This document shows, in pieces, positions 11,001 to 21,830 of a DNA stretch of 64,000 nt. The position numbers were made by a program, and so were the translations under genes. The stretch's first letter is position 1, and every line of letters begins with the position of its first letter. The notes beneath the pieces are model-generated. The model was not told where the DNA came from. It worked only from the letters and a program-made list of their open reading frames with translations, and made no database searches. The DNA is from Synchiropus splendidus (Eukaryota > Chordata > Actinopteri > Syngnathiformes > Callionymidae), in NCBI RefSeq assembly GCF_027744825.2, contig NC_071334.1:352190-416189 (forward strand), given 5' to 3'.

Positions 11001-11335
11001 GAAATATTGAAGAGATTTCCTCCCAGCTTTCAGAAGGGATCACTCAGCAAAGTAAGTACAGTTCTATTTGCTACATGTACTGATATACTAGGTTAGTAGT
11101 CTAACTTATTGTAATGTCACTGTCAGGCGGCACAGAAGCATTGACTGGGAGAGGACGTGAGGGGCTGCTCTGTCTGCTGAAGAGAAGACTGTCAGCAATT
11201 CAAGCTCAGCAGGGTGCAGCTCGCTCAACGTACCAACGTGTTTTTGGATCGCAAGCCTTGTCTCTCGATGATTCCTCCACTGGTGATGAAGAACCCCATG
11301 ATAGCAGCTCCTCCACCGAAGATGAAGAACACTAG
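8021..11335 (+). pseudogene. KDZ-family transposase, intron-containing, inactivated
   Basis: About ten exons with good GT/AG sites: 8021-8074, 8176-8314, 8961-9044, 9132-9502, 9672-9901, 9982-10160, 10236-10349, 10434-10576, 10884-11051, 11127-11335. Segments in order: an acidic start (MDDDDALFLADLLL); FSFVWVEEDEEGNPIPKG; a CxC cysteine cluster (CHHCRSKTAVVKCQDC then CAACDVSIH); CSCGKALDVG with SGYWPATVHFETLYAVDLF; and VSVDGNRKL, likely the first catalytic Asp region. After a gap come NYSWPWE and a charged C-terminus ending SSSTEDEEH. It would cut and join the element ends. Breaks are a frame change in a CT run near 9216-9222, a TAG at 10138-10140, and loss of the middle exon(s) between 10349 and 10434, which should hold the rest of the catalytic core. 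Confidence 0.75.
8634..8795 (+). repeat. Inverted partner of 15970-16155, coding-like
   Basis: This intronic stretch of the transposase gene is an inverted, diverged copy of 15970-16155. Both stay open in the matching frame. The shared peptide core includes LHPPSE, GSSTTLGRVTIT and EYI.SNR. The pattern of substitutions looks as though the peptide was once selected. The GR...IT...(S/C)SNR arrangement is faintly reminiscent of FHA domains of the aprataxin/PNKP type. That is a weak resemblance only. Confidence 0.5.
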
Positions 11336-11431
11336 CATTGTAGCTCCTCTTCTGAACTTTGACCTCCCTCATTAGAAAATGAGGAAAACTGTAGTAATTA
11401 CCTGGCCTGCAGTATGAATGTGAAATGTTAA

Positions 11432-11583
11432 AATAAACTGTCCTGCAATTGACTCTTTTTCTGAGTTATGTACTATTACTATTTTGAAGTAGATGCTGAT
11501 GCTTTTTATGTAAATTATGAATGATTAATTTGAGATTTGTTGGTAGGGCAGTGAAATACGGCTTTTCATGCAGCCTCAATAAA
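11432..11583 (+). terminator. Polyadenylation signals of the KDZ transposase gene
   Basis: AATAAA at 11432-11437 and again at 11578-11583 follow the TAG stop at 11335 by about 100 and 245 bases. Both are canonical vertebrate poly(A) signals in the right place to end the transposase transcript. Confidence 0.5.
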
Positions 11584-13690
11584 GTCAATTAACAGGCTGT
11601 GTTCACTCCCTTCACTGACTTTCTTTTGCCACTAAAATTGTCTGTACAATGCTCATGTATGTTATTCAATCATGTGCAAGTACACTGCGGAACACACATG
11701 ATTGGTAAACCAAAGCAGTACGATGAATGAGACTGCTGTTTTGTTGCAGGAATAATGAGTCAAATGGTATGAGCAGGTGTTGCAATGCATTATCTTACTT
11801 GTTTCTGAATGTTATTAGGGTTAGAACTAGGGGTTTCCATGGCCTCTGGCCACCTAAATGGGTAAGGTCATCAGTAAATGCTTCTCATCGAAGTTAGCTT
11901 AGAACAGGTAGAAATATCATAACCTGGATTACATCCTGAATACTGCTGACAAAGGCACGAAGAGTGCACGAGTCACAGATCCTACTTTTGAGTTAAAGGA
12001 GGAGTTCAATAATTTTAACCCGAGAAGACATCTTATTATTTAACATCTGGATGTGCCACCGTATCTTTCTGACTACGTCTGGACAGGAAGGGAAGTCATC
12101 TCATTTATCTCTGAGTTCATGTCTGAATGAAAAGGGCCAACAGGCGCCATGTATTTGTTAGGCCTCACTATGTTTGTTGAGCTTGTTGGCGCCCTTTTGA
12201 TGGGAGGATCTGACAATTGCTGAGATGGGAATTCTCTTCTACTCTCCCCGACTTGGGAAGGCAACTGGGCATGGTGGAAAGGGGCAAAAAAACAATGAAA
12301 CCATTAAACAATGAAAGATCAAAATCAGTGTTGCCAACGTTGTATGGTCTGGAAACAGTGGCACTGAGGAGAAGACAGGAGGCAGAGCTGGAGGTAGCAG
12401 AGATGAAGATGCTGAGCTTCTCTCTGGGAGTGAGAGCAGGATGATGAGAGGATCTGAGGGACAGCACATGTGCTCAGGTGTTTAGGAGAGAAAGTCAGAG
12501 AGGCTGGATGGAGATGGTTTGGACATGTACAGAGGAGAGAGAGAGAGAGCCAGTACAGTGGTAGATGAAGATGTTGAGATGTTGGAACTGCCAGGCAGAA
12601 GGTGGAGAGGAAGGCCACAGAGGAGATGGATGGAGGTGGTGAAGGAGGACATGAGGTCTGGAGGTTTGAGAGAAGAGGAAGCAGAGGACAGGGGGAGATG
12701 GAGGAAGGTGATCCACCACTGAAGGGAGAAACCCAGAGAGAGAGAAGAAGAAGACGTAATCGCAGATTGTGTCTCTCTAATTTGGTTATATTTGTCAAGC
12801 TCTAAAACAAGAGGAAGCCACACCAAAGAAGATAGCTGGAATATCTCCTTTGCATAGCACATACACAACTGACACACAAATTCCTTTCTCACCTATCTTT
12901 GAAATATGCTCCACACTGGCACCTTCTCAAGTCTGACAATTGATCTGTTGATCTTCCAGTCTTGAGGTTTTCAACCAGTATAGAAGACACCATTTGCATC
13001 TTTCATAGGATGTGCCGAGGCTCAGGGCAGTGGCTGTATCAGCCCATCAGGTGACTCATTTGGAGATGATTATTGTATGAATGAATATTAAGACACTCAT
13101 GTTTCAAGCTCATAATATTTAATATATTTGAAAAGACATAATACTTCATTTGCTCATGAGCAAAAAACGCACGAGAACGAGCTATTGATGACAGAAAACC
13201 TATACAACGAGATTTAAAGCAACATTTATCTGAGTGTGATTCCCTCGTTTAAGGTGTTGACGCTATACGTTTTGAAAATGTAAAGGTATGTTACGTTTTA
13301 AGGTGATGTGTTTTATTTTTTATTTTTTTTTTATTTTACATTACGAACAGTAGAAATGAAGGAATTGTGGGTAAAAGCCCATCGTGCGCGCGCGTAGACT
13401 GCTGGGGGGCGTGGCCTTTACGGAGGAAGAAGTTTCATGCGACGAACTTGCTCTAAATATTGAAAGGTAAGAAATGATCACGCAAGGGGTCATATATGGC
13501 GAAATATATGAAGTGTTTGCCATCATTTCGGGCAACCATCGCTTCCATGTTTGTCACTGTCAAATTCGCGGTTTACAGTGGCTGCTGTATAATACTCCGC
13601 GGTAACATAAAGAAGAACAAACGTTGTCTTTGCAGTACTCTACAAGTGATTGTTTACATTACATTATGGCTATGGCTTGTTTTTTTCCAG
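11584..13690. other. Intergenic part of the KDZ-like element
   Basis: No gene is recognised apart from the RTE-like fragment at 12335-12722. A-rich and T-rich stretches lie around 13110-13340. A short GCGCGCGCG run at about 13386 precedes a likely promoter and non-coding first exon for the accessory gene. A donor-like GGTAAGAA occurs near 13466. Confidence 0.4.
12335..12722 (+). mobile_element. RTE-like LINE 3' coding remnant
   Basis: Successive frames give LYGLETVALRRRQEAELEVAEMKML and, further on, GRRWRGRPQRRWMEVVKEDM and DRGRWRKVIHH, with frame breaks between. This is the characteristic C-terminal end of RTE/Rex3-type reverse transcriptases ('LYG.E.W...; GRR.RGRP..RW.D...; DR..WR'). It is short, 5' truncated and dead. 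It inserted into the KDZ element's intergenic spacer. Confidence 0.7.
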
Positions 13691-16600
13691 TTCGAGATGC
13701 CACACGGATCCACTAATAAGCACTGCAATAACTGCAGTGCAGACCTGCAACATTTGCCAAGCAGAGCAGCCCAGGCGACAGAGGCTGGCAAAACGACTGA
13801 AAACTTTTGAGAAAAAAAAGAGGAGTGGTTGAAAAACCAAAAAAAAAAACAACACCGCCTCACGTGTGATGGACGAGGCACAAATGCTGGTATGTTTGAC
13901 ATCAGTAATTGTATTTTTCAAATTCATGGCATAACATATGGCGATTTCATTTTTTTTTTCAGCTGGAAAAACTGCACACTTTGGGCCACAGAGCTGTGGT
14001 GTTTCTAGCTCGGCCAGGCCAGAAAGCTGGCACTTGGTCCAGTCAGGTGGTCCAGTCCAAGTGGCACCTGACTGACCATGCCAGCAAGTGCCTGGACCGG
14101 ATGAAGGACCTATATATGGCGGTTGTTAGAGGTAAGCTTGTTCATGTGCACATGTAATAATGGGCCGGATTCAGATCAGGCCATCATTCATTATTAGCCC
14201 TTTTTTGACTTCATTAGTCACCAGCAACCTCTTTCCCTCATATAACTGCATATAAATGTTTTTATATATAGTGGAACAATACACCACATTAGCATCTGCT
14301 CCAGAGTCTAACCACAGTTCTGTGGTGGAGGATTGTTGGTCCCTGCAAAGCTTTCTGACCATTTTACCTTGTGGTCTCACTGTTATTTCCCTGCTCTGAC
14401 ACATCTTTCCCACGGTGCCAGTAGCTGTAGAATGTTCCTCAGGGTAGACAAAAACAGCTGAAAGCAGCAAGATCCAAAGATCCTATCTGAGAGCTTTTTT
14501 GATGTTGAATTCTGGAAAATAATTTTAAAGTCTATGTGGTGTAAATCAGTCTTTTAAGGCTGAGTATCTCTGGAAGATTAGAAAGTTCTGTGTGTGTATA
14601 TACAAAAATCTCACTCTGATCATATTGTCTATCTGTTCCACAAAGGTTGGACAGATATGCAGCCATCAACCTCCTCCACCATCCATCCGTCCACAACCTC
14701 TGCCAGCCAGCCGTCTACCTCCTCCAAAAGAGCCTCCACAGGCCCTCTGAGTATGTAGTAATTAGATCTTTGAGACATGTCTGCAATCCAATTACCAGAA
14801 TATCTGTTTTGGTTCATAAATTATTTGTAGACATTATAACATTCAGGTGAAAGACTTTTTATAGTTCAGGTTGCTATGACAAAGTCTGACATGTCAGAGA
14901 TGAGCATGTTATGACATGGTTTATTTGCACGAGATGCGTCATTGGTTTTTGATCGTTAGTCTATTGGATGTTATATGTAATAAAATATTGTGGGAATTAT
15001 TCAGTACAAACAGTTATATTTATCCTCAACAGGCTTACCTCCAAGAAAAAGCACCAGAAGGAAGACAGAAGATGGATCCAAAGGTTCTTACATATTATAC
15101 ATCATACACTGCCTTGCAAAGATGTAAAAAGTGATGTTATAAAACCATAAGACTTGAAATACAAATATGAAATTAGACACAAAACAAAGAAATTAGAATT
15201 ATGACCACACAAACTAAAAATTATTTTAATATCCCTACATCAAAGTCTTGCCATTCTTAAATCCGATGCACACAGTCCACTGTTGCTGACATAAGTCAAG
15301 TGACTGCCCTGGCCTCTAAACATGATGTATCTCATAAAGGCAATACAATGCAAGATTGTGCAGTGCCTTAAAACTATTACACACAGAAATATCACATGCA
15401 GCTGTAAATGATTTTATTTGTACTTTCTTCATATTTTAGTGAATGTTCATTGCAGTATATATTTTGGCCTGAAGACGTAGTGGGCACATCTGATGGTAAT
15501 TTTTCACCACAAACACCACACCTTGCTCACTTGTGCAGAACCTATGTATAATCTGGAAAAGCAAGAAGAAACCATACATAGTATCTATTTTGAATGATGA
15601 ATTTGTCAGTGCACTGTATATGCCTTGATGTTTTTTCACTCAACGCTTTAACAATTTAAACGTACACTTTTTGCTCTTTCAGAATGCAGCCATATGGTTG
15701 GAGATGACGGGTATTACCCAGTGAAACGGGTAGTAAAAACAAAAAACAAAAGGTTCTGTTTTGTCATTACTTGATGTAGATATGTAATGTAAATATACAC
15801 ATTAACTGTGGATGTGTTGTTAATTTCAATGGCATTTTTTTTGTTTCAGGGGAAAATAATGGAAGTAATCGAGTGGGAGCCCTGCTCCATGTGGTATGTA
15901 CATTTTCTCTCTTCTTTATGATGAAATTTGAGGTTTGACTCAGGCAGCCAGAGAAGGTATGAGTCACATTCCAACATAGAACATTCCAACTTCTGTCGAG
16001 AAGTTGAGATGGTCTGGGGTGTATGCACCTTTCGAACAGTGAATAGTGCTGGACGGTTACTGCAGATGTATTCACTTGTAATAGTCACCCGTCCAAGTGT
16101 AGTAGAGGATCCACCCAATAGGATGCATTCACTGGGTGGGTGCAATATGGTAATGTGTGTGTACTTGAAGTCCCTGTCCAAGGGAGAAAGGTATTGATGG
16201 GCCATTATGTTAATGTCTAAGTTAAAGAGATGACAGTGGGTGCTACAATTCAGGCTTATGACCACATCAGCTAGTTATGAAAGACAAAGGCTCTATTCAC
16301 ATGTTGATCTAGCTGAGGAGGGTGTTCAGGACATCATTGTATAAAGCTGAAAGATAGGGTCCAAGTCAAGACCTCATGTTGAAAGAAGGATTTCCCCTCT
16401 GGTCAAAGTGGCTTCTTTAACTCCTGTTTCAAAACATGTCTGCATTCTCCCTTTACATGCTGTTTTAGTGTTAACATTCTGGGCCTGATACTGCAAAGGT
16501 CTGAGATCAAGTTTGTGTTCCAATGGCAATGCCTCAGTCAAACTACTATAGAAGAAAGATATACAAATGTACATGTTCATGTGTGTGTTACAAACTGAAG

Positions 16601-16715
16601 ACCAGCAAGGATCATTGTTCTTTACCCTGCTGTGATTAAATCTTTTTTTTCTTTCTCTTGCAGTGGAAAGATATTCCAACTTGAGTGGGTACGGATGGAA
16701 GAAACCAAAAAATAA
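13691..16715 (+). pseudogene. KDZ-element accessory gene, intron-containing, function unknown
   Basis: Exons by splice sites: 13691-13889 (ATG 13697), 13973-14131, 14646-14750, 15032-15083, 15683-15752, 15850-15893, 16664-16715. The order is a short cysteine-rich N-terminus (MPHGSTNKHCNNCSA, then CNICQAEQP), a basic helical stretch with LLEKLHTLGHRAVVFL and WHLTDHASKCLDRMKDLY, a Ser/Thr/Pro linker, a basic tract (PPRKSTRRKTED), and YYPVKRVV, VIEWEPCSMCGK and LEWVRMEETKK at the end. The last part looks like a small Cys-containing domain, perhaps chromo-like. Frame breaks: one near 13740-13760, opposite one-base poly(A) changes near 13812 and 13841-13851 that cancel out, and a phase mismatch at 15752/15850. 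Fish genomes carry similar proteins, but I cannot name a function. Confidence 0.6.
15970..16155 (-). repeat. Inverted partner of 8634-8795
   Basis: The reverse complement matches the intronic segment of the transposase gene and lies in the last intron of the accessory gene. This copy retains a longer open frame (LLGGSSTTLGRVTITSEYIC and TVRKVHT). The pair could pair in cis in a transcript spanning the element or mediate inversion of the interior. Confidence 0.5.
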
Positions 16716-16954
16716 CAATTTGTTCATAATACTAAATACATCTGCAAAAGTGTGATCTTGATGTTGTCATGCAATTCATACATGCGTACAAGGAGATGAA
16801 TATAATGAATAAATAATTTGACCCTGAAGTAGAATGAAATTGTCATAACAGAACTGAAATCCTTTATTTCAATTTCCTCTGACCCATTAAAATATTAAAA
16901 AAGAGATGTACATGCCGGATGTGACGCCATCATCCCGCGGCAGGCAGGACATCC
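16716..16954 (+). terminator. 3' end of accessory gene, poly(A) signal
   Basis: AATAAA at 16808-16813 lies about 95 bases after the TAA at 16713-16715. The rest of this short AT-rich stretch contains nothing else recognisable before the right TIR begins. Confidence 0.45.
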
Positions 16955-17494
16955 CGCCATGTTTCTGTTCTGGTCGACCACTGATGATGACGTCAAAGTC
17001 CGACGTGTTTGTACAATTGAATTATTCATCCAAAGCATAAATTCACGTCTCCGAAGAAACGTCGGCGTCCACATCACGTGTACATATTTAAACAGAATGA
17101 AAACTAGAAACTACGGCTTGGGAGGTTTGGAATGGTCCGCCTGCGTTTCAGCTGACGTCAGTGACGGAGAACGAAGCATGAGTCAGCAAAACGAATAAAT
17201 GACGGAACTTCCTTTCTTGCCAAAAGACTTTATATGCAGTTGACACGACTCGATCCGATAATACTATCTGGCGCAGAAATGTATTCGATACAAATGATAA
17301 ATAAATAACGTATTCGGTCCGTGATGTCAGTTCCTTCTCCAGTCGGATAATAAATATTATATCAATTTCATGACATAATATTTAAAAATTAAAGAGTACA
17401 TTACATGTGATTACAACTCTGCTTACAACAGCTTTTAATTATTTTTAAATCCCGCAATTAGCTGTGGAATTACTGGCCAGCTGTACAATAATAC
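16955..17494 (-). repeat. Right TIR of the KDZ-like element, inner part
   Basis: This is the reverse complement of roughly 6960-7449. It is interrupted on the right by the Gypsy insertion; the last four bases, ATAC (17491-17494), are the Gypsy target duplication. The match to the left TIR weakens between about 17380 and 17490, where the two TIRs have diverged or one was locally replaced. Confidence 0.85.
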
Positions 17495-17687
17495 TGTAGC
17501 CGAGCTGTTCTGCAGAAGAGGAATTTAGGACTCAAGAACCAGACAGTTTCATTGAACAGCGGCCCCGAACGTTGCCGCTCCGTTTATTGTCAACACCAAT
17601 CAACCGTTCCACATTTCCGTTACCCCTCCAAAATAAAACGGACCCACGCGTAGCGACAGAGACAAACAACAAATATAACTCCTTACA
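17495..17687 (-). repeat. 3' LTR of nested Gypsy
   Basis: 193 bp, TGTAGCCGAG to ACTCCTTACA on +, i.e. TG...CA in either reading. It is flanked outside by ATAC and inside by the polypurine tract. It differs from the other LTR at four positions: two near 17538-17543, one near 17580 and one near 17646. Confidence 0.93.
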
Positions 17688-17702
17688 GTTCTCCCCCCCT
17701 TC
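17688..17702 (-). other. Polypurine tract of nested Gypsy
   Basis: On the minus strand, AAGGGGGGGAGAAC directly abuts the 3' LTR. This is where plus-strand DNA synthesis would be primed. Its position confirms the element's minus orientation. Confidence 0.8.
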
Positions 17703-17972
17703 GAGAAAGAAACGTCCCAGTTTCACCGCATGAAAAGGCAATACCATTCCAAACACTGTGCCCACAGAAATACAATGAATATATATATATATACACATAT
17801 GCACACAAGTATCACTTAGAACCTTGGTATTAGGAACTACTACTCCCACCTGTCCCTATATACCAGCTTAGCTGATATATGACAGATTTAAAACACACCA
17901 AGGAATGATAAATGTCTGACAGGTTTGACATGAAGCATAACTCTATCTTAACAGAACATTAACAGAACACCA

Positions 17973-19397
17973 TTAAGACATAACAAAGTTATCAAAGTGG
18001 GATGGGACCCTCACTCGTCTCCCTGCACGAGTCACAGCCTGAGGAGGCCCCCTCGTGGCATTCTCCGGAATGGGGTTATCACTCTCCATCCCAACATTTT
18101 CAATGCACTCAGCCTGCTCGTTTTGCTGTGAAGGCAAAAAAACAATGGGGTTTTCAACAGGAACAGGCAATGTATATGGTTTTAGACGATCATAATGAAC
18201 AACTTGAGTACGACCGTCCAGCTCGAATGCATCACCGATTTGATAGGTCAATCCTGTTTCTCCCTGCGTTTCACACACAGACATGACACGATATGGACCT
18301 TTCCAATGTGCAGCGAGTTTCAAACGACCCTCTGTCGGATTGTTCAACCGCACCAAATCCCCAACAGCATATGAATGATGTCTAACTGTTGAGTCATAAT
18401 ACAGTTTCTGTTCCTCATGGGCGACCATATTGTTTAGCCGGGCCACCTTGAACGCAGTGTCAAGTTTCAATGCTAATGAGGTGACAAAGTCAGGGTGCGT
18501 CAGCCCCTGATGTTGTCGACCAATTGGCACGAGCATATCCATGGGTGTTCTAGCCTCCCTTCCGTGTGTCAGGTAGAAAGGAGTGAAGCGTGTTGATGCA
18601 TGGACTGAAGTGTTGTACGCAAACGCCACATGTTTCACGAAGTCATCCCATTCACCACCACCACAGTCAAGCAATGCTCTGGCCAGTTGGTTGATGAGAG
18701 TCCTGTTAAAACGTTCAACCATGCCATCCGATTTCGGATTATAAGGGCAGGTGCGTGTCTTCTTGATACCCAAAAGCATGCACAGTTTTTGGACAACCTC
18801 TGATTCAAACTGTCTACCTTGATCACTATGCAGAACTTCTGGAACCCCATGTGCCAGAACATAATCCTCGAATAAGCAGCCAGCAACAGTCTGAGCCGTT
18901 TGATTAGCCAGAGCATATAGATTGACATATTTAGTGAAATAATCTTCCACCACCAGCACATATCTATTGCCCTTTGAAGTTACAGGTAATTCAAGAACGT
19001 CCATCGCCACCCTCTGAAAAGGCCGTCCTGTTTGTACACCCCCCATGGGCGCACGATGCTTCGGTGTAGGAGTTTTGCGAGTCTGACAGGGAACACATTG
19101 TTCGCACCACTGACGAATATCCTTAAACATGTAAGGCCAGTAGCAGGAGACTCTCACTTTCTCCCAAACTCTGTCAGCCCCAAAATGTGCTGCTAACGGA
19201 CCACCATGTAGTTGCTTTAATACCTCCTCCACCATTGAGGAGGGAATCACTACTTGGCAGAGAGCCTCGCCAGTGAGTGAAGATGTCAAAGACCGGCAGA
19301 GCAGACCATCCTGGAGTGACAAGCGTGAAAACTCTGTCCACAACTTACGCAACCATCGTGAACTGCCCCTCATCTGAAACCTCGTAGGCCGGGACAC
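17973..19397 (-). CDS. Gypsy integrase region of pol
   Basis: A zinc-binding HHCC module (HFGADRVWEKV then CEQCVPCQTRK) is followed by the integrase core. The core has the three acidic positions MDVLELP, HSDQGRQFES and PKSDGMVERFNR, spaced as expected for D,D-35-E. The C-terminal part has WKGPYRVMSV (GPY/F module) and VVHYDRLKPY. It inserts the cDNA into host DNA. The frame is offset by one base from the upstream reverse transcriptase frame, and the first codon of the open span is GTG, so it is most likely the downstream half of a single pol broken near 19400-19420. Programmed frameshifting is possible but unusual at this point. Confidence 0.9.
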   Translation of the reverse strand: MSRPTRFQMRGSSRWLRKLWTEFSRLSLQDGLLCRSLTSSLTGEALCQVVIPSSMVEEVLKQLHGGPLAAHFGADRVWEKVRVSCYWPYMFKDIRQWCEQCVPCQTRKTPTPKHRAPMGGVQTGRPFQRVAMDVLELPVTSKGNRYVLVVEDYFTKYVNLYALANQTAQTVAGCLFEDYVLAHGVPEVLHSDQGRQFESEVVQKLCMLLGIKKTRTCPYNPKSDGMVERFNRTLINQLARALLDCGGGEWDDFVKHVAFAYNTSVHASTRFTPFYLTHGREARTPMDMLVPIGRQHQGLTHPDFVTSLALKLDTAFKVARLNNMVAHEEQKLYYDSTVRHHSYAVGDLVRLNNPTEGRLKLAAHWKGPYRVMSVCETQGETGLTYQIGDAFELDGRTQVVHYDRLKPYTLPVPVENPIVFLPSQQNEQAECIENVGMESDNPIPENATRGPPQAVTRAGRRVRVPSHFDNFVMS

Positions 19398-19401
19398 ATT
19401 C

Positions 19402-21822
19402 TCAGAAATCGACTCGGATATCTGGATCAGACTGTTGGTGCTGAATCAGAATATCTCTGTCAATAGAAAGTTCTTGTTGGAAAGAACTTGGCACGTCTGT
19501 TAGTTCATCAGCATTCAGCTCTGCATTTAGCGAAGCATCAGCTGAGGAGTCCAATAATGCCGCATCAACAGGAGAAGATTCCTCATCCGGTTGAGTCATG
19601 ACATAATTCACCCCTGATGAGACTTGCGGTGAGAAACCACCCTCAACCACACACGACCTGACTTGAGGGCGTCTCGACAGAGCATCTGCGTTAATATTCA
19701 ACTCTCCTTTTTTGTATTTGAGGACCCAGTTAAATGGATCCAGCTCCAGAATCCACCTAGCCCTCTTTCCAGACGGATCTTTATCAATGGCCATAGTACG
19801 AAGGTTCAATAGCGGTCTGTGGTCAGTGAAGATTGTGAACTCTGCCGACCCCAAGTAATGTCTAAACTGACGCACCGCCCACACAATCGCCCACAACTCC
19901 CTATCAAATGTAGACCAGCGTTTCTCAGTGGAGGTTAGTGCTTGACTAGCATAAGCAACCACTCCTTCTAACCCATCATGATCCTGAGCTAGTACTGCCC
20001 CCACAGCCATCAAAGACGCATCAGTGTACACCTTGAAAGGAAGTGTAAAGTCAGGCATCAATACCACAGGCGGAGACGTCAACACTTTTCTGAGATATTG
20101 AAAAGCAGCATCACATTCGGGAGTCCAGTTGAAGGGTGTGTCTTTGCAAGTCAGTTTATGAAGTGGAGCTGCATGCAAAGCAAAGTCTTTCACAAAACGT
20201 CTATAATATGAACATAATCCGACAAAAGCCCTGACTTCTGTAGGATTTTGGGGTGTGGGCCATGAACAGACCTTTTCAACATTACGGGGATCAGGCTGGA
20301 GCCCCTGATTCGATACCACATGTCCTAGGAACACCACATGGCTTTGTGCAAAATGACACTTGCTAGGATTCAGCTTCAGTCCTGCCTTTTGAATCCGGGA
20401 CAATACCTCACGCAGAGTCAACAGGTGATGCTCGAAGGTAGGACTGTACACCAGCACATCATCCAGGTAAACCATACACACCTGCCATGGCAACCCTCTC
20501 AACACCAACTCCATCATGCGTTGAAACGTAGCAGGAGCGTTGGTCAAGCCCATAGGCATCGAGCGCCATTGATAGAGGCCCCTGCCGGTGGAAAATGCTG
20601 TCTTTTCTCTGTCTTCTTCCGCCACCTCAACTTGCCAGTAACCATTTGCAAAGTCCAATGTGCTGAACCAGCAAGCGCCAGCCAATGCATCCAGTGTATC
20701 ATCCAGCCTGGGAAGAGGATGAGAGTCTCTTATGGTGATACTGTTCAGGCGACGATAATCAATGCAAAACCTCCAGTCGCCATTCTTTTTCTTCACCAAC
20801 ACTACAGGTGAGGCCCACGGACTGCAGCTCTCCTCAATAACCCCCTGAGACAAAAGGGTCGCCACCTGGTTGTCAATCTCCTTTCTCTTCTCCGGTGAAG
20901 TTCTGTAAGCTTGTTGCCGAAGTGGGGCATGATCACCAGTTCTAATATGGTGCTTTACCAGTGAACATTTACCTGCCACAGCTTTCGATACATTAAAGAT
21001 GTCCTGGAACTCTTCAAGTAATTCCATCAACTGGATCTTCTGATGCCCCTCAGCTGGAGATTCCCGTAATGACTCCATAATACGGTCTTTATTTGGCATC
21101 ACTGCTTCAGCCACACAAAGAGGTTGTGGAAGTGACAGCACTTCGGTCTCGTTCCTTGAAAAAAACTCACCAAGGTGCATGCCTTTCTTCAACACCATGT
21201 CTTGATCTGTTGGATTCAAGATTCTTGCAGTGGTGACTCCATCTTTTACGTGAGTAACGGTATGAGCCACAACACATTCACATGTAGAAGGTAAGTTAGG
21301 AGATAGATACCCCACAAAGTCCATGTTCTTATCCGATGATACGGAGACATTGCAACATAAAGGGATCAAGTCCTTGTCCTGCATAAGGGGGACGACCACA
21401 TCCCATAACTGTAGTCTTTGATGGGTATAATCCAAAAGAGCGTGATTCAAAATAAGGAAGTCCAGTCCAAGTATTGCAGATTGGGATGACTCCCTTAGCA
21501 CGTAAAACCTTTGTTGCCAAGAGTGCTCACCAATGCGCAGAGTCACGGTTATTGAGCCTAATGTGTCCAGCATCTGTCCATTCACAGCATGAGCCACCAC
21601 AACAGCAGTCTGTAGGGGTCGTTTGCGCAAAGAAGGAACTGACATGCGAAAATCTGCACTCATGAACGACTCAGTGGAGCCAGAGTCAACCAAAATGTTC
21701 ACTTCAGTGCCCTCAACGCTGCCCCTAATATATGACGTGCAGCAGTGTTGCTCCCTGGAGGGTTGATGCAGGTCTCCATGTAACTCAGGGCCCCTGGTGA
21801 CCGTAGCTGGTGTCTGGCCCAC
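19402..21822 (-). CDS. Gypsy protease-reverse transcriptase-RNase H
   Basis: An aspartic protease motif VDSGSTESFM lies near residue 37, with GLDFL further on. Reverse transcriptase follows with FCIDYRRLNSIT, STLDFANGYWQ (first catalytic Asp), MPMGLTNAPATFQ and VYLDDVLVYS (YLDD box). RNase H has VYTDASLMAVGAVL, DRELWAIVWAV and FTDHRPLLNL. The polyprotein would mature, copy RNA to DNA and remove the RNA strand. The open span starts with GTG immediately after the gag stop and in another frame, so it is probably reached by frameshift or readthrough from gag. It ends with a stop where the integrase frame takes over. Confidence 0.93.
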   Translation of the reverse strand: MGQTPATVTRGPELHGDLHQPSREQHCCTSYIRGSVEGTEVNILVDSGSTESFMSADFRMSVPSLRKRPLQTAVVVAHAVNGQMLDTLGSITVTLRIGEHSWQQRFYVLRESSQSAILGLDFLILNHALLDYTHQRLQLWDVVVPLMQDKDLIPLCCNVSVSSDKNMDFVGYLSPNLPSTCECVVAHTVTHVKDGVTTARILNPTDQDMVLKKGMHLGEFFSRNETEVLSLPQPLCVAEAVMPNKDRIMESLRESPAEGHQKIQLMELLEEFQDIFNVSKAVAGKCSLVKHHIRTGDHAPLRQQAYRTSPEKRKEIDNQVATLLSQGVIEESCSPWASPVVLVKKKNGDWRFCIDYRRLNSITIRDSHPLPRLDDTLDALAGACWFSTLDFANGYWQVEVAEEDREKTAFSTGRGLYQWRSMPMGLTNAPATFQRMMELVLRGLPWQVCMVYLDDVLVYSPTFEHHLLTLREVLSRIQKAGLKLNPSKCHFAQSHVVFLGHVVSNQGLQPDPRNVEKVCSWPTPQNPTEVRAFVGLCSYYRRFVKDFALHAAPLHKLTCKDTPFNWTPECDAAFQYLRKVLTSPPVVLMPDFTLPFKVYTDASLMAVGAVLAQDHDGLEGVVAYASQALTSTEKRWSTFDRELWAIVWAVRQFRHYLGSAEFTIFTDHRPLLNLRTMAIDKDPSGKRARWILELDPFNWVLKYKKGELNINADALSRRPQVRSCVVEGGFSPQVSSGVNYVMTQPDEESSPVDAALLDSSADASLNAELNADELTDVPSSFQQELSIDRDILIQHQQSDPDIRVDF

Positions 21823-21830
21823 AACATCAG

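Noticed and set aside
12325..12892. Reverse-strand ORFs of 136-157 codons rich in Ser/Leu
   Set aside because: Antisense to the RTE-like fragment, low complexity, no motif.
17495..17972. Envelope gene at the 3' end of the nested Gypsy
   Set aside because: Only about 290 bases lie between the integrase stop and the LTR, with no membrane protein frame.
20338..20811. 157-codon forward ORF
   Set aside because: Lies antisense to the Gypsy reverse transcriptase and is a shadow frame.
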